64,000 nucleotides of DNA, taken from contig JALIGW010000005.1 of the NCBI GenBank assembly GCA_023053685.1, positions 27,100,001 through 27,164,000 on the forward strand, in the 5' to 3' direction. This DNA is from Diadophis punctatus similis. Taxonomy: Eukaryota > Chordata > Lepidosauria > Squamata > Dipsadidae. The position numbers and the translations under genes are program-made. This document shows, piece by piece, positions 20,144 through 30,538 of this stretch (position 1 is the stretch's first letter; every line of letters begins with the position of its first letter). Below the pieces are notes generated by a model. That model was given only the letters and a program-made list of their open reading frames with translations. It was not told where the DNA came from and searched no databases.

Positions 20144-23100
20144 GTGGATCCCGGTCCTCCGCGGCATCTGCTCTTGGACACCAAGGTCTTTATTGACCAC
20201 CGGGACCGCGGTGTCTCCGCACACGCTTTGGTGGACTCCGGGGCAACCACCAATTTCATTGACGAGGCGTTCGCCCAGCATCTTGCCGTTCCCCTGTGCC
20301 CCGTGGACCCGCCGATGAGGGTGGAAACAATCGATGGCCGGGTGTTGCTGTCCGGTCTGATTAAGGCCATCATGCAGCCGGTGCGCCTTTGCATTGGACG
20401 GCACGAGGAGGCCATCCAGTTTTATGTGACGTCGGGACTCCATTTCCCTTTGGTTCTCGGACTGGCGTGGCTGCGCACCCACGACCCTCAGGTTGTCTGG
20501 TCCCAGAACTTCATTGCCTTCCCGAGTCTCCAGTGTGTGGACCATACGCGCCAGGTTTGCGCGGGCGCGGTACCTGACCCTCCAGACATTTCACTCCCGG
20601 CTGAGTTTGCAGACTTCGCCAATGTGTTTAGCGAAAAGGAGGCGGACCAGTTGCCCCCGCACCGGCCCTACGATTGCCCTGTGGATCTGATTCCCAACGC
20701 TCCGCTCCCTGTGGGCCGCCTCTACTCCATGTCAGAACCCGAACTGGCCGCACTGCGGGACTTTATCGATAAAAACCTGGCCAGGGGTTTCATCCGACCC
20801 TCCTCGTCGCCCTTGTCTGCCCCCGTCCTCTTCGTCAAGAAGAAAACCGGGGACTTGCGCCTGTGCTGCGATTATCGCAAGTTGAACGCCATCACAGTGC
20901 GTAACCGGTACCCGTTGCCCCTCATCCCGGAGGAACGCCTCCGCTCGGCGACCATCTTCACCACATTGGACTTACGTGGCGCTTACAATTTGGTGCGTGT
21001 TCGTGAGGGGGACGAGTGGAAGACGGCGTTCGGGACCCGCTACGGTCATTTTGAGTATACGGTCATGCCGTTCGGCTTGACCAACGCTCCGGCTGTGTTC
21101 CAGCATTTCATGAACGACATCTTTAGAGATTTGCTGGACCAGTTCGTTGTCGTGTACCTGGACGATATTATGATTTATTCCACGTCCCGGAGCAGCCACA
21201 TCCAACATATCCGTCAAGTCCTGCAGCGGTTGAGAGACCACCAGCTATACGCGAAATTAGAGAAATGCCAGTTTTTTCAGACGACTGTGGATTTCCTGGG
21301 CCATCGGATTTCGCCAGAAGGCATCGCCATGGACCGTGGCAAGGTCGAGGCCCTGAAAACCTGGCAACCCCCGCGCCGGGTGAAGGACGTTCAGCGACTC
21401 CTGGGGTTCGCAAATTATTATAGGACCTTCATCCCGGGGTTCGCCACTCTGACCGCGCCTCTCACTCGACTCCTGCAGAAACAAGTCCCTTTCCGGTGGG
21501 GCGATTCCGAACAAGAGGCGTTCAAGATCCTCACGGATGCCTTCATGCAGGAGCCGATCCTCAAGCACCCAGACCCTCACCGCCCTTTCGTTGTGGAGGC
21601 GGACGCGTCCGACATTGCTGTGGGCGCCGTCTTGCTACAGACCCGGGAAGATGGCGGCCATCTCTTCCCTTGCGCTTATTATTCACGGAAATTAACCTTG
21701 TCGGAGCGCAATTATACTATCTGGGAGAAGGAGTTGCTGGCCATCAAGGCGGCTTTCGAGACCTGGCGGCACCACCTCGAGGGGGCTCGTCATCAAGTGG
21801 AGGTGCGCACAGACCACAAGAACCTGGAGTTCTTGCAGACGGCCAGGAAGCTCAACCAGCGCCAGATATGCTGGTCGTTCTTTTTCTCCCGCTTCAATTT
21901 TCGCATTACGTACATCCCGAGCGGCCGGAATCAGCAGGCGGATGCGCTGTCCCGCAAGCCGGAATACGCCCAAGCCCAGGACCCGCTGCCGCCCCGGACG
22001 GTCCTGCCCGTCGAGTCCTTTGCAGCTACCCAGGATCCCGTGGACCTCCGAGGACAGATCCGGGAGGCGCAGCGACACGACGCCTACGCGGCACAACGGA
22101 GGCAGGAGATAGGGCCTGAGTCCCCTTGGACGTTTGCGGACGACCTCCTCCGTTTCCGGGACCTGCTCTACGTTCCAGCCGGTCCGCTTCGTGGCCTGAT
22201 CCTGCAGCAGTGCCACGACAGCCCTGCGGCTGGCCACTTCGGCCTTTTCAAGACTCTGAACCTGGTGGCTCGGACTTTTTGGTGGCCCCGACTCCATGAT
22301 GACGTCCAGGCCTATGTGACCTCTTGTGTTCGCTGTCGCCAGGCCAAGTACGCCCCTGGAGCGCCGCCGGGCCTGCTGCAGCCCTTGCCGACGCCCGAGA
22401 GACCCTGGGGGGCCGTCTCTATGGACTTCCTCATGGACTTACCCCCGTCCGCCGGCTTCACGACCGTGTTCGTAGTGGTCGATATGCTGACCAAAATGGC
22501 ACATTTCATCCCCTGTCGAGGGTTGCCGACAGCTCGTGCCACGGCCCGCATGTTTATCCAGCATGTTTTCCGCCTGCATGGTCTGCCGGATCGGGTCGTG
22601 TCGGATCGGGGAGCCCAGTTCACGGCTCAGTTCTGGAAAGGTCTGATGGCGGCCCTGGAGGTCCAAGTCTGCCTCTCGTCAGCGCATCATCCGGAGACTG
22701 ATGGGGGCACTGAAAAAGTCATCGGCATCCTTGAACAGTACCTGCGCTGTTTTGTCAACCAGCAGCAGGACAACTGGGCGGAATACCTTGCCGTGGCCGA
22801 GTTTGCTTTTAACAACTCTCAGCACACCTCCACGCACGCCTCTCCGTTCCTCGCCAACTTTGGTTATCACCCCCGTTTCTTCCCGCTCACGCTCCTAGAC
22901 TCTCCTGTTCCTGTGGCGGAGGAATTCCTGTCCGAGCTCCAGGCCGTTCACCAACTGGTCAAACACTCGTTGAATAAGGCCAAGGAAGATTACAAGAGGG
23001 TCGCGGACCGCTCCCGGCAAGCAACTCCACCTCTGGCGGTCGGGGATCGCGTCTGGCTGTCCACGAAGCATCTCCCCTCCGACCGACCGGTTCGCAAGCT

Positions 23101-23785
23101 TGACCACCGATTCCTGGGTCCGTTCCCGGTGGAAGCGGTCATTAACCCCGTGGCCTACTGGTTGACGTTGCCTCGCTCTCTCAGGATCCACCCCGTCTTC
23201 CATCGGTCCCTCCTTGTTCCCGAACGTCCTGCCTGTCCGCTCCGCCCTCCCGCTCCGCCTCAGCCAGTGATCCGCACTCCCGCTGACCCGCCCGAATACG
23301 AAGTTGCCAGTATTCGGGATTCCCACTGGATGAAGGGCCAGTTCCAGTACCTCATTGCGTGGAAGGGGTACGGCCCTGAAGACTTCACATGGGAGGATGC
23401 GACCGCCATTCATGCTCCGGATCTGGTCCGGGCCTTCCACGCTCAATTCCCGTCCCGGCCGCATCCGGACCGACAGACCCGGGGGAAGGGCCCTGCGGTG
23501 AGGGATAGTGTTGTGCCTTGGCCGCGTCCGGTGCCGAGTCTGGAGGATCCGGAGGACGTGGAGCCGCTCATGGTGCAGCAGTACCAGCCCATGTGCCTGG
23601 CACCAGAGACGGCTGGTGATGAGGACTCGGTGCCAGAGCAGGACGATCTCCCAGGACCTTCTGCACCTGCGCAGCAGAGTTCTTCATCAGGAGATGAAGA
23701 CCCCATGCTGGATGCCAGAGCTCGCAGAGCAGCCAGAAGACAGGATTGGCTGAGTAAGCGTCGGTCCAATCGGAGGAAGCAGTGA
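20144..23785 (+). CDS. pol: Ty3/gypsy pol with chromodomain, running into the 3' LTR
   Basis: At least 1213 codons. The frame is open further upstream and overlaps the end of gag in the -1 frame; 20144 itself is GTG, so the true start is probably by frameshift. Protease DSGATT is at residue 31, reverse transcriptase YLDD at 338, and RNase H begins near 484 (VEADAS). The integrase has an HHCC domain near 690-735 and catalytic D, D, E near 758, 820 and 856 (MDFLMD, SDRGAQF, DGGTEK). A chromodomain at about 1048-1100 (YLIAWKGYGPEDFTWED) marks it as a chromovirus. The last ~90 codons are encoded by the 3' LTR (from 23510): acidic, then arginine-rich, ending NRRKQ. No internal stop or frameshift is seen. 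GC-rich codon use contrasts with the AT-rich copia pol. Confidence 0.96.
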   Translation: MDPGPPRHLLLDTKVFIDHRDRGVSAHALVDSGATTNFIDEAFAQHLAVPLCPVDPPMRVETIDGRVLLSGLIKAIMQPVRLCIGRHEEAIQFYVTSGLHFPLVLGLAWLRTHDPQVVWSQNFIAFPSLQCVDHTRQVCAGAVPDPPDISLPAEFADFANVFSEKEADQLPPHRPYDCPVDLIPNAPLPVGRLYSMSEPELAALRDFIDKNLARGFIRPSSSPLSAPVLFVKKKTGDLRLCCDYRKLNAITVRNRYPLPLIPEERLRSATIFTTLDLRGAYNLVRVREGDEWKTAFGTRYGHFEYTVMPFGLTNAPAVFQHFMNDIFRDLLDQFVVVYLDDIMIYSTSRSSHIQHIRQVLQRLRDHQLYAKLEKCQFFQTTVDFLGHRISPEGIAMDRGKVEALKTWQPPRRVKDVQRLLGFANYYRTFIPGFATLTAPLTRLLQKQVPFRWGDSEQEAFKILTDAFMQEPILKHPDPHRPFVVEADASDIAVGAVLLQTREDGGHLFPCAYYSRKLTLSERNYTIWEKELLAIKAAFETWRHHLEGARHQVEVRTDHKNLEFLQTARKLNQRQICWSFFFSRFNFRITYIPSGRNQQADALSRKPEYAQAQDPLPPRTVLPVESFAATQDPVDLRGQIREAQRHDAYAAQRRQEIGPESPWTFADDLLRFRDLLYVPAGPLRGLILQQCHDSPAAGHFGLFKTLNLVARTFWWPRLHDDVQAYVTSCVRCRQAKYAPGAPPGLLQPLPTPERPWGAVSMDFLMDLPPSAGFTTVFVVVDMLTKMAHFIPCRGLPTARATARMFIQHVFRLHGLPDRVVSDRGAQFTAQFWKGLMAALEVQVCLSSAHHPETDGGTEKVIGILEQYLRCFVNQQQDNWAEYLAVAEFAFNNSQHTSTHASPFLANFGYHPRFFPLTLLDSPVPVAEEFLSELQAVHQLVKHSLNKAKEDYKRVADRSRQATPPLAVGDRVWLSTKHLPSDRPVRKLDHRFLGPFPVEAVINPVAYWLTLPRSLRIHPVFHRSLLVPERPACPLRPPAPPQPVIRTPADPPEYEVASIRDSHWMKGQFQYLIAWKGYGPEDFTWEDATAIHAPDLVRAFHAQFPSRPHPDRQTRGKGPAVRDSVVPWPRPVPSLEDPEDVEPLMVQQYQPMCLAPETAGDEDSVPEQDDLPGPSAPAQQSSSSGDEDPMLDARARRAARRQDWLSKRRSNRRKQ

Positions 23786-24186
23786 GGGCTAATTGGGCCA
23801 CGCCCTTCAGAGCCTATATTAGGCCGGGGCAATTAGTGCTCACTGCTGAGAACAATGAATCAATGACCACGGCATATCCAGAGTTTCATTTCTACGGGAA
23901 TCTTATCGAAGACACCAGCTTCTGCCAGCTTTATTCCGGGAAGCCAGCCAAGTTGTTCAGATAAGAGAAGAATTAATGAGTCTTGCTTTGAACTTTTGTC
24001 TGTGTGCTATTTAACCCTCACGTAACCCAAAGAACCTTATTCCTTGAGACTTTCCGTTTGTGTTGTTTTGGACTTCTAAAACCTGAGTCTTACTAAGAAA
24101 CTTTATTAGTAAAAGGAACCTTTTTGTTTGCCTCCCAACGAGTGTGTGTGTGTGTTTCTGGGGGGTTGCGGTGCTGGGTCACAACA
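23509..24186 (+). mobile_element. chromovirus 3' LTR
   Basis: 678 bp. By eye it differs from the 5' LTR at a few bases and by a 2-bp deletion (AAACCTGAGTC versus AAACCTCTGAGTC). Contains the end of the pol frame (to 23785). Confidence 0.97.
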
Positions 24187-24191
24187 GCGTT
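24187..24191. repeat. target site duplication of the chromovirus (right)
   Basis: GCGTT directly after the 3' LTR; identical to 12878-12882. Confidence 0.95.
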
Positions 24192-25285
24192 GCAGTAGTC
24201 CAGGCGCGAGGTGACAAGGACATGAGTGACCGTGAGTAGAGCCTCCTTCTCCAAGTATGGCCGCAACTGGTGCACAAGGCGAACCTGTGCAAAGGCCCCC
24301 CTAGCCACAGCAGAGAGATGGTGATCCAATTTTAGCTGTGGATCTAGGAGGACCCCCAGGTTGCGCGCCTGATCCGAGGGGGTCAGTTTCGCTCCCTCGA
24401 ACGTCAAGGAGGGACAATTGTCATGGTCCTTAGGAGGCAATATCCAAAGCCACTCAGTCTTGTCGGGATTAAGTCTGAGTCTGTTCCTCCCCATCCAGAT
24501 CCTAACGTCGTCCAGGCACCGGCACATTACATCAACTGCCTCTCTGAAATCAGACGGGGTGGTGATGTACAGCTGGGTGTCATCAGCGTACTGATGGAAA
24601 CGCACCCCATGCCTGCGGATGATCTCACCCAGCGGTTTCATGTAAATGTTAAACAGGATGGGCGAGAGAACCGACCCCTGAGGCACCCCACATGATAGGG
24701 GCCTAGGGGACGATCTCTGCCCTCCTGTTAACACCGACTGCATCCTATCGGTGAGATAAGAGGAGAACCACCGTAAAACAGTGCCTCCCACCCCCAACTC
24801 ACCAAGACGATGCAGAAGGATACCATGGTCGATGGTATCGAACGCCGCTGAGAGGTCAAGTAGCACCAGGATGGAGGAGTTACCCCCATCCCGGGCCCGC
24901 CAGAGATCATCCATCAGAGCGACCAAGGCAGTTTCTGTACTGTAGCCGCGCCTGAAACCCGACTGATAAGGATCTAGATGCTCTGTTTCATCCAGTAGCT
25001 GCAGAAGCTGAGTAACCACCACCTTCTCCACAACTTTCCCCCAAAAGGGCAAGTTGGAGACAGGACGATAGTTCTTCAAATCAGCTGGATCCAGGGAAGG
25101 CTTCTTCAGGAGGGGTCTCACCACCGCAGCTTTTAACGACTGCGGTACGGATCCCTCTCTCAAAGAAGCGGTGACCACCGCCTGGATCCAGCCGCATGCC
25201 ACCTCTCTGCTGGCCGAAACCAACCAGGAGGGACACGGGTCCAATAAACAGGTGGAGGTACCCATCGCTTCCACAGCTCTGTCCA
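24187..25285 (-). mobile_element. CR1/L2-like LINE copy 2, right fragment with RT domain
   Basis: Minus-strand ORF2 fragment of a non-LTR retrotransposon. An open frame (bounded 24093-25334, of which 24187-25285 is LINE) covers the reverse transcriptase core: LKNYRPVSNLPFWGKVVEKV, LDPYQSGFRRGYSTETAL, LLDLSAAFDTIDH, SCGVPQGSVLSPILFNIYM and the catalytic YADDTQLYI. The frame has no stop over the RT region, so this is a fairly young copy. It is 5'-truncated near 25285; the endonuclease domain is absent. The chromovirus separates it from 12753-12882. Family-level assignment (CR1/L2 group) rests on these motifs. Confidence 0.93.
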
Positions 25286-27965
25286 CAAGATAAAAGAAAA
25301 TACTTATTCTTATAGCTATAGAACTAGTCAACAAAACATAATATCCTTATCTTAAATTACTTCAAAAAGGAATTACATAAGTTCATTTAAGGATAAAACT
25401 GTTAACAGCCAGTAGAGCCACAGTGGTTCTATATGATCTTTATAGTTTGAGATGCAATATGCCTTTCAGTTATTTTTTGGCCACTAAGGGAACAATTTTC
25501 CAGGTGTGATTTTATACAGCTGGTATGCTTACTACCAACTGTCCCTACATGGCATAGAATCTTGTTATTTGAGTGATCTTCTGTGGTCTAAACCAGGCAA
25601 TATGAGTTGACAGGGTTGGCATGCTTTAATTCTCAAATAAACAGTATCATCTTTTGGAATGCAGGAGGCAGGCCTTTGTCATGGTATCTGTCCTCTGGAA
25701 TGAAATTACACCGCTATTAATCACCCTAGTCCCCAGGCTTGGACTAAGGTGAATAGAAACCCTTGTGAGTTTTGTTATTAGCCGAAGTCACCATCTTGAT
25801 CATTATCTCCTTCTTATTCATTTTATTGGTTTTGTTTTGTTGTATTTTCTTTTGTTAGTTTGTGAGCTGCCCAGAATCATTTTGAGTTGGGCAACGCCTA
25901 AATTGAATAAATCAAATTAAATTAGATATGCTCTTTTTATGGTAAGTCAGTATCACAGGAAAATATAATTTTAAAATTTGATTTTAATTTCTGTTTTTCA
26001 ACATAACAAAACATTTAATAATAATTTTCATTTTTGAACAAGATTTTGATGGAAACAATTTCCAACTTGTGCAAAATATATAAATAATGCAATAAGGCTG
26101 CATTCCTACACACATATAATTACAAATATATCCATTATGTCCAGTTGGACTTACTTCTGCGTATCCCGCACTTGTAGTAAACATATGAAGTGATGCATAT
26201 AATACAAGTAAGGCTTATCTTAAACATCACAGTACCAATTAAAAGTGCCTAATGGCATCACATAGATTTCCGGAATGACAATTATAAGGTCTAATTTAAA
26301 ATGCTGTAATTAACATTTAGCTAATTTCATTAGCTCCACTTCACAGTAAAACAAATACTACTCAGAATACAGCTAGGAATGTTACTTACACTTATTTTAT
26401 GCATACCTTTTTTCATTTAAAACCCAGTCTATTGTGCATTTCCTCAAGACCTAATTAATAGGCCTATGTAAAGTCATTTAGACTTGTATTGACAAGTTTC
26501 CGCCCCAAAGTAAACAGTTCCTTGGAACTGCCCAAAATGCTTCAAAGTTGGACAGCATCAATCCATGTGGTGGAATTCAGCGTATTCTGATTCTGTCCAT
26601 CATGGAAGAGCTTTGGTGCACACCAGGAAGGCCTCTGGAAGGTTGCTTTGGTGTGTCAGCAGTGCCCATAGTATTTAATGAAAGTGTGACGCATGGAAGA
26701 CACTACAAGCTCGGCAGGAGAAGCCTGAGAGGGGCTGCAAAGCAAAGTGATGCAAAATGGTAACTCTTAGAAAAGAAGCGGCTATGTTGCTTCATGAAGG
26801 GTGCTTTATATGAACATTCATTGAAGCGAAGGCATTCATTCAAATATTATATGGTTATTGTTAAAGGCCTAATTGACATTATATGCAGAGTTTGTCTGCA
26901 TATAATGTTCACCTTACCAGGCCCCTTAGAAACAGCTGGGAGTAATATTCAGAACTGAAAATTAGGCTCCCGCAACGATTCATTGTAGCTTGCAGAGGGC
27001 AGGCAAGGCAACACTAATGTCATTATATAATAACAACATATACATTTTTACTAGCTGTTGTCAGGAAAATGTGGTTAATAGCCTTGAATTATTCTAGTTA
27101 GGCATGTGCATGCAATTATCCAGATTTTTAGCATGACCAGGCAGTTTAAAAGCTTCACAGTACTAGTGATGGCAATGGCTTGATTTAGAAGAGAATAGTT
27201 AAACTTATCTGCTTTTTTCCAAATGAAGTGAAATCTTAACTTCCTATTATATTGACTTATAGAATGCAGTAGTTACAGCATTATGTCTGTATGCAAGTAC
27301 ATTTATTTATCTGAACAGCAGCAATTATTGACAACATACAAATGTGCAACAACTTAAAATTAATTTTTTTTAATGAATTAAGTCTTGCAAAATTGAAAAT
27401 GCCTTTATGCTGAATTTTCCTAAATCGCTGCACTGGAAATACTGTATAAATGGACCCAGGTACCACAAATAACTTCTGAATAGTTATTTTCAGCCATGCT
27501 TTATATAAAATCCAATTACCTTTAGTTTCATGTGATTAATAGCTATTTTAATTCAATCATACTCATTACACACTATCGTTAACTAACCCATTCACGCTAC
27601 CATGTTAATGAAAAGACCTGAAACAGTAAAAAGTCCCCTGTGATTCAAATAATGTACAGATCAGGATTGAAGTGTTCTCAACCTTAAACCCAGTGCTCTT
27701 GAAATCAGTTAAACAACAAAGTATAAAAACATACCCTACTTTACTAATCTGTGAACTGCTTTGTGTGATATACAGAGACTGATTAAATTTCAAGTGTTAA
27801 AATGAATTTTCAGTCTTATGCATTTACACCACACCCAGAACTGATTACCTAGTTTATCGAAAGCATTTACAGATCCAGGTGTAAAAGTGTTTCTCTTGAA
27901 AACTTACAGAAATTACTGGGCTTTTCGTCTTTCTTTTCACTATTTCTTCATTGTTCCAAATGTAC
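25286..27965. other. intergenic, mostly single-copy AT-rich
   Basis: No gene recognised. A short retroelement 3' tail lies near 25840-25925 (GTGAGCTGCCCAGAATCATT followed by AATAAAT-like sequence). The remainder looks unique and lies 3' of WDR11, where conserved regulatory DNA could occur, but I see no specific motif. Confidence 0.5.
25840..25925 (+). repeat. LINE/SINE 3' tail fragment
   Basis: GTGAGCTGCCCAGAATCATT then GGGCAACGCC and AATAAATCAAATTAAATT: the stem-like GCCCAGA...TGGGC end typical of the LINE tails also seen at 42330 and 53875. Confidence 0.6.
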
Positions 27966-27967
27966 TA

Positions 27968-28071
27968 CCGTATTTTCCGGCGTATAAGATGACTTTTTAA
28001 CCCAGGAAAATCTTCTCAAAAGTCGGGGGTCGTCTTATACGCCCAGTCGTCTTATACACCGGAAAATATGG
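27968..28071. mobile_element. short MITE with 'CCGTATTTTCCGG' termini
   Basis: About 104 bp with inverted ends TACCGTATTTTCCGG (27966-27980) and CCGGAAAATATGGTA (28059-28073), and an internal GTATAAGA/TCTTATAC palindrome. The outer TA at both ends may be a TA target duplication. A related element lies at 56510-56615. Confidence 0.75.
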
Positions 28072-28073
28072 TA

Positions 28074-29051
28074 CTATTAAGTGTAACTGAAATTGTAGCG
28101 ATCCAAGTGAAAACGTTGTTTCGCAATAGTCCTTCAATACAGCACTATTGATTGATTGATTTTTCTAGTTAAACAAGCTTGCTAATGTCAGCAGAGCTTC
28201 AATTCTATAGTAAATGGTGAAATTTTAAATATATAAAATGCAAAAAATAACCTAACAACAAGCACAGTCGACTGAATATTGTAGACAAGTTTAAATGCTA
28301 AAGATATATGCCTGCCACGTTATAATATACCCTCGGTTAATATATGATCCTACAAGTAAGTTTATTTCAGAGGGCTTGGAAGCAGAATTTATTAAAGCTG
28401 TTTTATATTGCTTTATTCCTCCCACCATAGATTTAAATGATGCCTTTATGGAATGGCTTATCAAGATGGATACAGCTATAGTAATCTCTCTCTGCTCCAA
28501 AGACTGAATATATTCTGATATTTAATTTATAACATAGTAATTGATTTTGTAAGATAATCCGCCCAGTATAATTAGAAGGCTTTGACAACCTCAGCAACCA
28601 AAAAGGGGCAATTTGTAGTTAGAATTTATCTCATAAGTATCTAATTAAACACAAATAATGAAATGATATACACAGAAAAGAACCAATACAAAGTATTAAA
28701 AAGCTAAAATACAAAGATCTATTAAGTAGCTATTAAACTCAATGGAACTAAGTCAAAATCATCTGAATCTGGTTTTCTTTTATTATGGCCACTATTTAGA
28801 AAGCTTTAAAGGAGATAAAATAAGTTGATAGAAAATTAAATGATAAGAAATCACTTTATGTGATGCTGTCAAGCTAATTCCAAAGGCAGAAGCAGCATGC
28901 TTCTAAATAATAGGACAGGAGTGCTATGCCCTTCAGGATTTGGGCTGTTGGGACAAACAGGATGATGAACTTGATGGGCCCTTTTACATTATTATTGAAA
29001 AGCACAACCAATTGATTCCTTGGAATTTCATACCTGACTTTTACCCAATTC
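28074..29051. other. intergenic, no gene recognised
   Basis: AT-rich. The overlapping opposite-strand frames at 28291-28507 have no recognisable domain. Confidence 0.5.
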
Positions 29052-29371
29052 CCTAGTTTACAATATTTATTTTATTATTAAACACAAGTGGAGGTGTATG
29101 GAGAAAAACTACAAGTATTTTGTCTAAGATTTACCTCAGTTGGGAATAAAATGGCATGGTCAATTAGGTTTGGGACCTGCAAAATGGCCTTACATTATTC
29201 TGTACAAGTATTCTTTGAACAACTCTCTATATATATCAACTGCCATTATGCAGTCCCCAAACCTAATTGACCATGCCGTTTTATTCCCAACTGAGATAAA
29301 TCTTAGTCAAAACACTTGTAGTTTTTCTCCATACACCTCAACTTGTGTTTAATAATTGTAAACTGTAGGGA
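29052..29371. mobile_element. large foldback element (inverted repeat with 81-bp loop)
   Basis: Left arm 29052-29174 and right arm 29256-29371 are inverted copies, over 90% alike by eye along the inner 95 bp (for example ACCTCAGTTGGGAATAAAAT against the inverted right arm). The loop 29175-29255 is unrelated. No coding capacity. Probably a MITE or a cruciform-forming inverted duplication; I could not define a target duplication. Confidence 0.8.
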
Positions 29372-29395
29372 TATATGTAAACTAGGGATATATTT

Positions 29396-29396
<1 letters not shown>

Positions 29397-29427
<31 letters not shown>

Positions 29428-29456
29428 TGTATGTATGTATGTATGTATGTATGTAT
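29397..29456. repeat. TATG microsatellite
   Basis: Uninterrupted (TATG)n followed by a short (TG)n and (TA)n stretch to about 29490. Confidence 0.97.
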
Positions 29457-29584
29457 ATGTGTGTGTGTGTGGTATATATATATATATACACACACTTTAT
29501 TTTCATTTATCTTTTGCTGATAAATGAAAATACCTTTATTTTCATTTATTAGCAAAAAATGTTACATATATTTTGAGGGATATG

Positions 29585-29690
29585 GGATAAGGCAGCCGGC
29601 CCGGGTTCAAATCCCAGTAAGGGGTATGGCTATCTGACGAGAGCAAAATAAGCTCGAAATAGATCTATAATAGTCTCCCTTTGTTTTCAT
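29585..29690 (+). repeat. tRNA-like SINE fragment
   Basis: GGCAGCCGGCCCGGGTTCAA followed by ATCCCAGTAAGGGG resembles the B box (GGTTCAAATCC) and acceptor part of a tRNA-derived SINE. The A-box half is missing or unrecognised. Flanked on both sides by related TTTATTTTCATTTATCAGCA-like sequence. Confidence 0.45.
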
Positions 29691-29706
29691 TTATCAGCAA
29701 AAAATC

Positions 29707-29708
<2 letters not shown>

Positions 29709-29766
<58 letters not shown>

Positions 29767-29835
29767 GCATAGCTTTAGAGGTGTGTGTGTGTGTGTATAC
29801 ACACACACACACACACACACACATACACACACCTA
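29709..29835. repeat. AC/TG microsatellites forming a palindrome
   Basis: An (AC)n run 29709-29759 is followed by GCATAGCTTTAGAGGTGTGT..., then a further (AC)n run ending near 29832 and CACCTAAAGCTATGC at 29830-29844. The two GCATAGCTTTAG copies are inverted, with TG/CA runs between them. Confidence 0.9.
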
Positions 29836-29860
29836 AAGCTATGCAAGTTGTTTAACTTTG

Positions 29861-30250
29861 GGGCAAGAGAATTTTCTTGTAGATGCACGTTTCACAATGA
29901 AATGTGAGTATAGCTGTAGTGCTAACTGCCATAAGTAATTTGGATCAGCAATGTATTGGTAAACCAATAAAGATAAACCAGACGCCATGGTTTCAAAGAA
30001 TGATGGGATACACCTGTGCAGTGAAGGTTTTTTTTTGGTATTATTTGTATAACTTCATGGGACACGTCTTAAATCATGAGGAGCAGAAAAATGTTGGGCT
30101 GAGCATAGTTCACAAATTTTAAACCATACTTTAAGATAAATATCCAGTTGCTGAAAAGCTTTTACCAACAGTTGTTAGTCAAAGACCAATATAGCATAGC
30201 TTAATACCAAAACTATCTCTACCAATGTTAAAACAAAATACAAGACATTC
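29861..30250. other. 3' flank of WDR11, no gene recognised
   Basis: AT-rich; the WDR11 3' UTR may extend into its right part. No other feature. Confidence 0.45.
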
Positions 30251-30256
30251 TTTAAT
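30251..30256 (-). terminator. possible WDR11 polyadenylation signal
   Basis: TTTAAT on the plus strand reads ATTAAA on the minus strand, 128 bp beyond the stop codon. ATTAAA is the commonest variant of AATAAA. Other signals further left cannot be excluded. Confidence 0.3.
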
Positions 30257-30383
30257 TATATTTCTATTGTGATAAAAAGATACGTTTTTTTAAAAAAAAA
30301 ACTTTCTTTGTTTCTTAAGTATTATTGCACCAATGACTCATCTCATGGGAAATCTCAACTTCTAGCTGTCTTCTAAAGAGTTC

Positions 30384-30538
30384 TCATTCTTTGACCCCTT
30401 CCTTCTGTTGTTCAAGTTCACTCAAGAGATTTTTGCCTGGTACTCCTGCTTTTGTGGCAAAGAAAATAGCAGCCTGCTTAAACCCTAGAGACTTCAGACT
30501 TCTAGCATAATCGGCAAATATTGCATGCATTAATTTCT
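30384..30538 (-). CDS. WDR11: WDR11 terminal coding exon (24th in window)
   Basis: Encodes [20 protein letters not shown] to the C-terminus ...[10 protein letters not shown], stop TGA at 30384-30386. The upstream intron ends in AC, not AG: TTTCAC|AGAAATT. With that boundary the phase fits the preceding exon exactly; an AG boundary two bases further in would not. The minus-strand motif TTCCTTAAC, centred about 15 bases upstream of the acceptor, matches the U12 branch-site consensus. Confidence 0.95.

Larger units (their letters stand above)
12883..24186 (+). mobile_element. full-length Ty3/gypsy chromovirus, interrupted by a copia element
   Basis: An LTR retrotransposon with TG...CA LTRs (12883-13562, 23509-24186), a GCGTT target duplication, gag (from 13609), and pol with protease, reverse transcriptase, RNase H, integrase and chromodomain in the Ty3/gypsy order. 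Without the copia insertion it is about 5.7 kb. The LTRs differ by about three substitutions and one 2-bp indel by my reading, so it is young. It is GC-rich relative to the surroundings. Gag resembles the Sushi/Mart group that gave rise to the mammalian RTL/PEG10 genes. The copia insertion in gag disables this copy unless the downstream part is expressed separately. Confidence 0.96.

Noticed and set aside
29343..29552. MCVYMCV-type repeat peptide
   Set aside because: Translation of the TATG/TG microsatellite.
29585..29690. Functional tRNA gene
   Set aside because: Only a B-box-like segment is present; no cloverleaf or A box can be made from the sequence.
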